From: Petunia secreta | Taxonomy: Eukaryota; Streptophyta; Magnoliopsida; Solanales; Solanaceae | Assembly: GCA_029990175.1 (NCBI GenBank) | Contig: JARKIP010000021.1 | Coordinates: forward strand, 16,311,501-16,375,500 | Length of the DNA stretch: 64,000 nucleotides | Reading direction: 5' to 3' | In this document: piece after piece, positions 59,225 through 64,000 of the stretch | How positions within the stretch are numbered: position 1 is the stretch's first letter | Layout: each line of letters begins with the position of its first letter | Position numbers and translations under genes: made by a program | The notes under the pieces: model-generated | Database searches by the model: none | What the model saw: the letters and a program-made list of their open reading frames with translations, nothing else | What the model was told of the DNA's origin: nothing

Positions 59225-59494
59225 TATACTACTCCTTTCGTCCCATTTTAGTTGATACTTTCAGCTCTTTCACCCCTATTAAGAAAATTATTAAATAGGA
59301 ATGTATATTTTACTATATTATCCCTATTTAATATTTGACTATTAATTTTTTTTTTAGAATTCTTTTAATTATTAAAAATATATTTGAAAAAATGACAAAA
59401 AAATTAAAGTCTTCAAATTATAAAGTGTCAATTAATTTGGGACAAATAATTATTGCTAAAGTATCAGCTAATTTGAGACGGAGGGAGTAGTATA
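59225..59494. mobile_element. Stowaway MITE (Tc1/mariner type)
   Basis: The left end TACTACTCCTTTCGTCCC is mirrored at the right by GAGACGGAGGGAGTAGTA, with TA target sites. It is about 266 bp, AT-rich inside and able to fold as one long hairpin. Confidence 0.88.
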
Positions 59495-59908
59495 CTAATA
59501 TATATTAATACTAATACTAAACTAATAAGTTATTCCATTCATGTTGGATCTGATATTAAGATTTTGAAGTTGCGATGTAAAATTGTACTGGTTTATGTTA
59601 TAAAAATTGCAAATCACAATAAAATAATACTAATCAAATTTTATGTTTACTAGTCCAACTTTTGCCCACTTGTATACTTCACTTTGAATAGCACAAGTGA
59701 ATGACGGGTAAGTAGGAGTATCAAAATCCTGCATGGTGTCCGCGTGTAGCTTTGTCTCAACACCACGTTTTTGGCCAAAAATTTCTCATCAACAAGAAAA
59801 AATTAGCAATAACCTCCAACTGACACTAGTAGATAGAAGATCATTCAATCCTGAATCATTTTCTTCAAGAAAAAAGGAGACAGAAAAAGAGGAAGGGAAA
59901 ACAGGAAA
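59495..59908. other. Upstream region and 5' UTR of the VOC gene
   Basis: About 0.4 kb between the MITE and the start codon. It should hold the promoter; no single TATA box stands out. An 81-codon ORF starting at 59733 overlaps the true first exon in another frame and is not supported. Confidence 0.4.
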
Positions 59909-61887
59909 ATGGCATCAAATCTTGGTCCTTCATTTGCATATACAGTGGTGTACGTTAAGGACGTTGCCAAATCCGTAGCCTTTTACGCTAAAGCCTTTGG
60001 TTGCAGTGTTCGTCGAGTAGATGATTCTCGCAAGTAGGACTATTCTTCTTCATTTTTCATCTATATATCTGGATAATTATCATTTGTTTAACTTATATAT
60101 GCATAGACAGTGTAAAACGCTGTTACTTTATTAGGACATTTTATATGTTGTAGCTAGATAATATTCCGTTTTGTGTTCAAGATTATAAATCCTACTTACA
60201 AAAACATTTTATGGAGGGTTATCTGAAGATATACTCCATATTTTTTTAATGACTGAATAGGGTAAACTATTCTTTATATCGTCATGTATATAAGGTATAC
60301 TCTTATAATTTTTAACGGATTTATATCAGAAGTGTAACTGAGTAATACGAAGGAGTTTTACGCTGATTATATAGTCTTTTACTTTGGATTATGTGGCAAG
60401 TTCGTATATCCTATTTTAGGTTACAATATCAAGTTTGCTTCGACCAGTTACCTATGATTAGTATGCTAATATGATGATATAAATAATTGTAAAAACCTTT
60501 TCTTGACTACTTGAAATTGTTGATTGATGAATAGATGGGGAGAACTAGAGAGTGGACCGACCACAATAGCATTCACGCCGGTTCATCAGCATGAAACTGA
60601 CGACTTAACAGGTCAGGTCCAGACCCCACATTCCCAGCGTGAGAGACCTCCCATTGAGCTTTGCTTCGATTATGTGGACGTTGATGCTGCATACAAGGTA
60701 CTCGTATTGTAGTTTTTTGTAGTGACCGATTCAGAATTTTAATTTGAGTGGTTCGACATCTGAATTATTACATTGAATCCATCGGACTTTTGAAATTAAG
60801 GTTTAAAATTCAATATTTGTTCTTTTAATAATTATCACGTAAAGTTGGACTTTATGTGGGAAATACTCGATTCAGTTGAACTCAATATTGAGAACGGTTG
60901 CATCAGCCTCTCATTTTGTTTAGTTTGTGATTTAGCTCATATATTCTGATAGTGTAAAAAAGTATTTTACCATAAATGTAATTTAATTTATTCATTTTTT
61001 GGTAATTAAATGCTATTTATTCTATTATAATTGTTTACAATGACTTAATTTATTTTTCAAGCAATTAGTTTCACTTATTATGAGCAGATAATATTGAGCT
61101 TACCTGTAGTTATCTGTAATGTTCTTTATTTGTGATCCAGTAGGCAAAACAGTTGTTACATGATAGTGTATAAAAAGCTAAACTCATAATTAGTATACAG
61201 ATTTTAGATTTGATGTACTAATAGTCACTATTGATCAGGTCACTGCTATAATAATTACGTATTAATTGAGCCCTGTAGAGTAACAAGTTTAATTTGTTAC
61301 TACAATTTAAGCTATACTTTCTGTGTTAATTTTACACTTAGATATTAGTACATGGTGTCTGATTTGGGGTTACGTAACCTAATTAATTAGAAACGGTCAT
61401 GAATTTTTGGCATTTCTTTTGAAGTAGAGTATTTATGTGTTATTTCTGCTGCAATGCTCTACTCCCGGGGGAAACTACCTTGCCTTGAACCCCGGCCCCT
61501 TTACTGAAATTACACCATGTAAATAGGGTAGAAGTAGTTTTTTCAGATTATATATAAGCTGTTGGACCACTTTGAAATGTGAGAAAACTCTAGTAAAATG
61601 ATCAGGGGGTCCAAAATAGTGTTTTAGATCATAAGTTCAAGTCACATTTTTGAATCCCTTGTATAAAATCCTTGCGCTGCCCATGGTCGATCCTTAACGT
61701 ATTTCTGTTTACTCTAGTGATCTGATGTTCTGCATTTGTTATTTTGACAATTCAGAGGGCAGTGGAAAATGGAGCAGTAGCAGTGAGCGAGCCGGAGGAG
61801 AAGAAATGGGGACAGAAAGTTGGGTACGTGCGAGACATTGATGGCAACATTGTCAGGGTGGGAAGCCATGTTAATGAATCAAAGTAG
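59909..61887 (+). CDS. VOC/glyoxalase I-family small protein, 3 exons, 139 aa
   Basis: Exons are 59909-60033, 60535-60697 and 61756-61887, with GT-AG introns. The 420 nt give 139 residues and TAG. The first half (SFAYTVVYVKDVAKSVAFYAKAFG, shown in part) is the beta-alpha-beta unit typical of VOC proteins, followed by WGELESGPTTIAFTP and HQHETDD. The second half has PPIELCFDYVDVDAAYKRA and WGQKVGYVRDIDGNIVRVG. The last motif aligns with the DPDGN...E metal-binding end of glyoxalase I, but the Glu is replaced, so classical glyoxalase activity is doubtful. Plant relatives are annotated as lactoylglutathione lyase/glyoxalase I family proteins of about this size. Likely soluble and cytosolic; substrate unknown. 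The gene looks intact. Confidence 0.93.
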
Positions 61888-63294
61888 CCCCCTTGAAGTG
61901 ATTAAAGCTTCTGTATTTGATGGTATATGGTACCTGTCCATTAGGTATGGACTTTAGATAATAATGTTGTCTTCGAATCTTTAGTATCTGTAATAGGTAC
62001 TCATCTGGGGTTGTACAGGTAAACATGAATAAGCAGAGAAGGAGTTTATTTGATCTTTTAAATATGGTACTAATATACTACTACTACTAAATAAGGAAGC
62101 TTGTGTTGTCCGAGAGTTATTCACAACTGATTCACATTGGTTTACAAATTCCGATATGAGCACAAATTGCAACCACCTGAATGTGACGTAGGCTTAAAAG
62201 TAGTCGCATCTCACGAATATGATTTACAGCTTGAAACAACCACAAGATGTACATTACCAATTCATACTGTAATTTTTGCAAGTTAAACTTGAAGTAGCTG
62301 GTGAAAACATTTCACATAAATCTCGAGATTAGATGTGGTACTAGTAGTCTTCGTGTCCATCTCAGATGAACTATTCCTTAGTGTTTCCTTCTTGGGCGTC
62401 TCAATATGGAGTCATCTTTGTAATGGCCGGATTTTGGCAGCTCACTATATGTGAGCTCTATCGCACATGTCTGGAGACAAGTCAACTAAGAGTTTTCACA
62501 AAGCAGCCGACATCAGAAGGGATCACAGAGAAGGTACGCCCTCGATTTAGACCAACATCCGGAAAACAAAGTCCCCGAAAAGGAGAAGGTACGCCCTCGA
62601 AAGCGATAAGCACATCCTCAAACTCTGCCATTTTCGGGGAGATGTTGGGAGTGGATGGAGATCTTATCAGGTCATGGAGAGACGTGGGAAAAAAGAAATC
62701 TAACTGGGTCTAGGACTCTTACATCAAATAGATCCCTTTCCCCATTTTGTAAGCTCTCACGTTCTGATTCTCATGTACTCATAATCTGCACTCAAGCAAA
62801 TTTTTCTTTAAAACTATTTTACCTACGCTGTTATTGCCTCATTGTATCATTGTTTCGGCTTCACTTTGGAGAAGACGATGTTCATTCTCCTCACCAGAGC
62901 ACGGGCTTCATCAATCAATAAAATTTTACTGCTTTATTTTATTCTTATCATTGTTTATTTATGTTTGCTAACTCTTGACATTATTCTGTTCCATTGACAT
63001 TGTGATTGACTTTATCTACGGTCTATGCATCTTTGACATTGTCACTGCTGATTAAATAGCCTAATTATTCAATGCTCGTTTTGGTATTATAAATTGCATA
63101 ATTGACCAAATTAAGTAGGCGTAGGTTTACCATCAACCTTCTAATCTCGATACAAGGGGTCGTATATGGTTCAACTAAATCAAATTTGTAATACCTGAAT
63201 TGAATATTAGAAAATACAATTTGACGTAGATAAGTTATTTGTTCCGAGATTTATTGTTAGTTTAAATCTACTCATTTTAATTCCTTCGTGTGTA
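61888..63294. other. 3' flank of the VOC gene and likely Tat-element LTR/leader
   Basis: No host gene recognised. From about 62500 the sequence changes to a less AT-rich type with a repeated AGAAGGTACGCCCTCGA word (about 62530 and 62585). It leads into the Gypsy gag at 63295, so part is probably LTR and leader of that element. Neither LTR end nor PBS could be fixed. Confidence 0.4.
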
Positions 63295-64000
63295 ATGGCA
63301 GATGACCAACGCAAATTGGTGGTGTGTTGCCATCCAACCCCACAGATGGGGTCAACACTCCAGTAGACGGAGAAGCGACAGATAAAACGTCATACCGGGA
63401 ACGGGATCTGTCTTTCGATCACACTCTGGCCGTTCACAGTTCAATTTGCCTCGTGGTCAGAGGCCCGGTAAGGAAACCGCGACCGAAACCACTTCGATCG
63501 ATATGAATATATTTTTGAGGGAGTATATTAAGAAACAAGATGAGCATATTAAGATGATAAGTTTACCGTTGGCAGCTCTGTCTGGCGCTGCAAGTCAAAG
63601 AGCGCTTGCCCCCGAGACACTTCCCGCAGGAACTTCGATCTTGGTTCCTCAAGGCGCCGTAACAGGGGGACCTAAAGCGGGAGTCGGATCTGGAGGGTCG
63701 GGTTTGACCATTGTGACTGCGGGAGCTCTGAGCTGTCATGACAGAAGCTAGAATGATGGCTACACGTTAGATGATGTTGAATAATTCGGTGGATAAGAGG
63801 TTTAAAGAAATGAAGTCGTTTATAGAAAAGCTTCTTGGGGCACCAAAGCTAACGGAGGATATGACTATGAAATCAATTGCGAAGCTCCTGTTTAAGGCAA
63901 GCGTCGCTCCGCTAACGATACCCAACAAATTCAAGTTGCCCGAAATTTGAGCAAGTATGATGGTACCACTGACCCTAGGGACCATGTCGCCCTGTTCGTA
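63295..64000 (+). pseudogene. gag: Tat/Retand-type Gypsy gag, N-terminal part, frameshifted
   Basis: It starts MADDQRKLVV, then in other frames PTDGVNTPVDGEATDKTSYR, RGQRPGKETATETTSIDMNI, FLREYIKKQDEHIKM and, at the window end, IPNKFKLP then YDGTTDPRDHVALFV. The last motif is the start of the capsid domain in Tat-clade Gag proteins. At least three frameshifts and stops are needed to follow it, so it is not functional. The element continues beyond the window. Confidence 0.8.

Noticed and set aside
59733..59978. 81-codon ORF upstream of and overlapping VOC exon 1
   Set aside because: Different frame from the VOC exon, which has family motifs and correct splicing.

Overview
The window is nuclear DNA of a dicot plant, most likely of the nightshade family (Solanaceae). 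The evidence is AT-rich sequence, spliced genes with GT-AG introns, a nuclear tRNA-His, a tRNA-derived SINE resembling those I know from Solanaceae, and dense nested retrotransposons. I see no bacterial operon, CRISPR array or organellar gene. The species cannot be fixed from the sequence alone.

Only three host genes are well supported. They are a tRNA-His(GUG) at 1175-1246, a four-exon minus-strand gene for a 799-residue FUSC-type membrane transporter-like protein at 5759-9320, and a three-exon plus-strand gene for a 139-residue VOC/glyoxalase-fold protein at 59909-61887. In both protein genes the exons join in phase to give an uninterrupted protein. The rest is transposable elements and intergenic sequence.

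Layout: 1-580, 3' end and LTR of a Copia element. 1-5.7 kb, tRNA, a short tandem repeat and a SINE. 5.8-9.5 kb, the FUSC gene. 9.5-15 kb, intergenic DNA with MITE remnants, a strong G-quadruplex motif and a decayed receptor-kinase fragment inside a putative MITE. 15.1-17.0 kb, a complete CACTA element (3-bp TSD TTC). 19.9-43.3 kb, a SIRE-type Copia composite (5-bp TSD CACTA) with three LTRs, two partial internal regions and a third ORF. It is interrupted by a complete Athila-like Gypsy element at 24375-35928 (TSD AGGAA) and by an inverted copy of the DNA found to the left of the composite. 43.3-45.3 kb, 3' end and CpG-rich LTR of another Gypsy element. 45.7-46.9 kb, two members of a short element family with perfect 8-bp TSDs; a third lies at 56.5 kb. 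46.9-54.3 kb, a 5'-truncated L1-type LINE (15-bp TSD) carrying a very young LTR element at 49632-53555. 55.6-57.8 kb, an ancient direct duplication. 57.8-59.0 kb, a MULE-like element with long TIRs and a 9-bp TSD. 59.2-59.5 kb, a Stowaway MITE. 63.3 kb to the end, the start of a Tat-type Gypsy gag.

Three observations deserve most attention. (1) The LTR element at 49632-53555 has 399-bp LTRs that look identical and a single intact 1073-codon ORF. The ORF starts with a Gypsy Gag domain and continues into about 950 residues I do not recognise, with no protease, reverse transcriptase or integrase. (2) The SIRE-type Copia element carries many copies of a short interrupted palindrome (GGAMC-N-GKTCC) in its LTRs and coding regions, read in all three frames, which points to constraint or spread at the nucleic-acid level. 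(3) The 8-bp-TSD family contains internal arrays of long, perfect hairpins.

All boundaries and mismatch counts were read by eye; no search or alignment was run.
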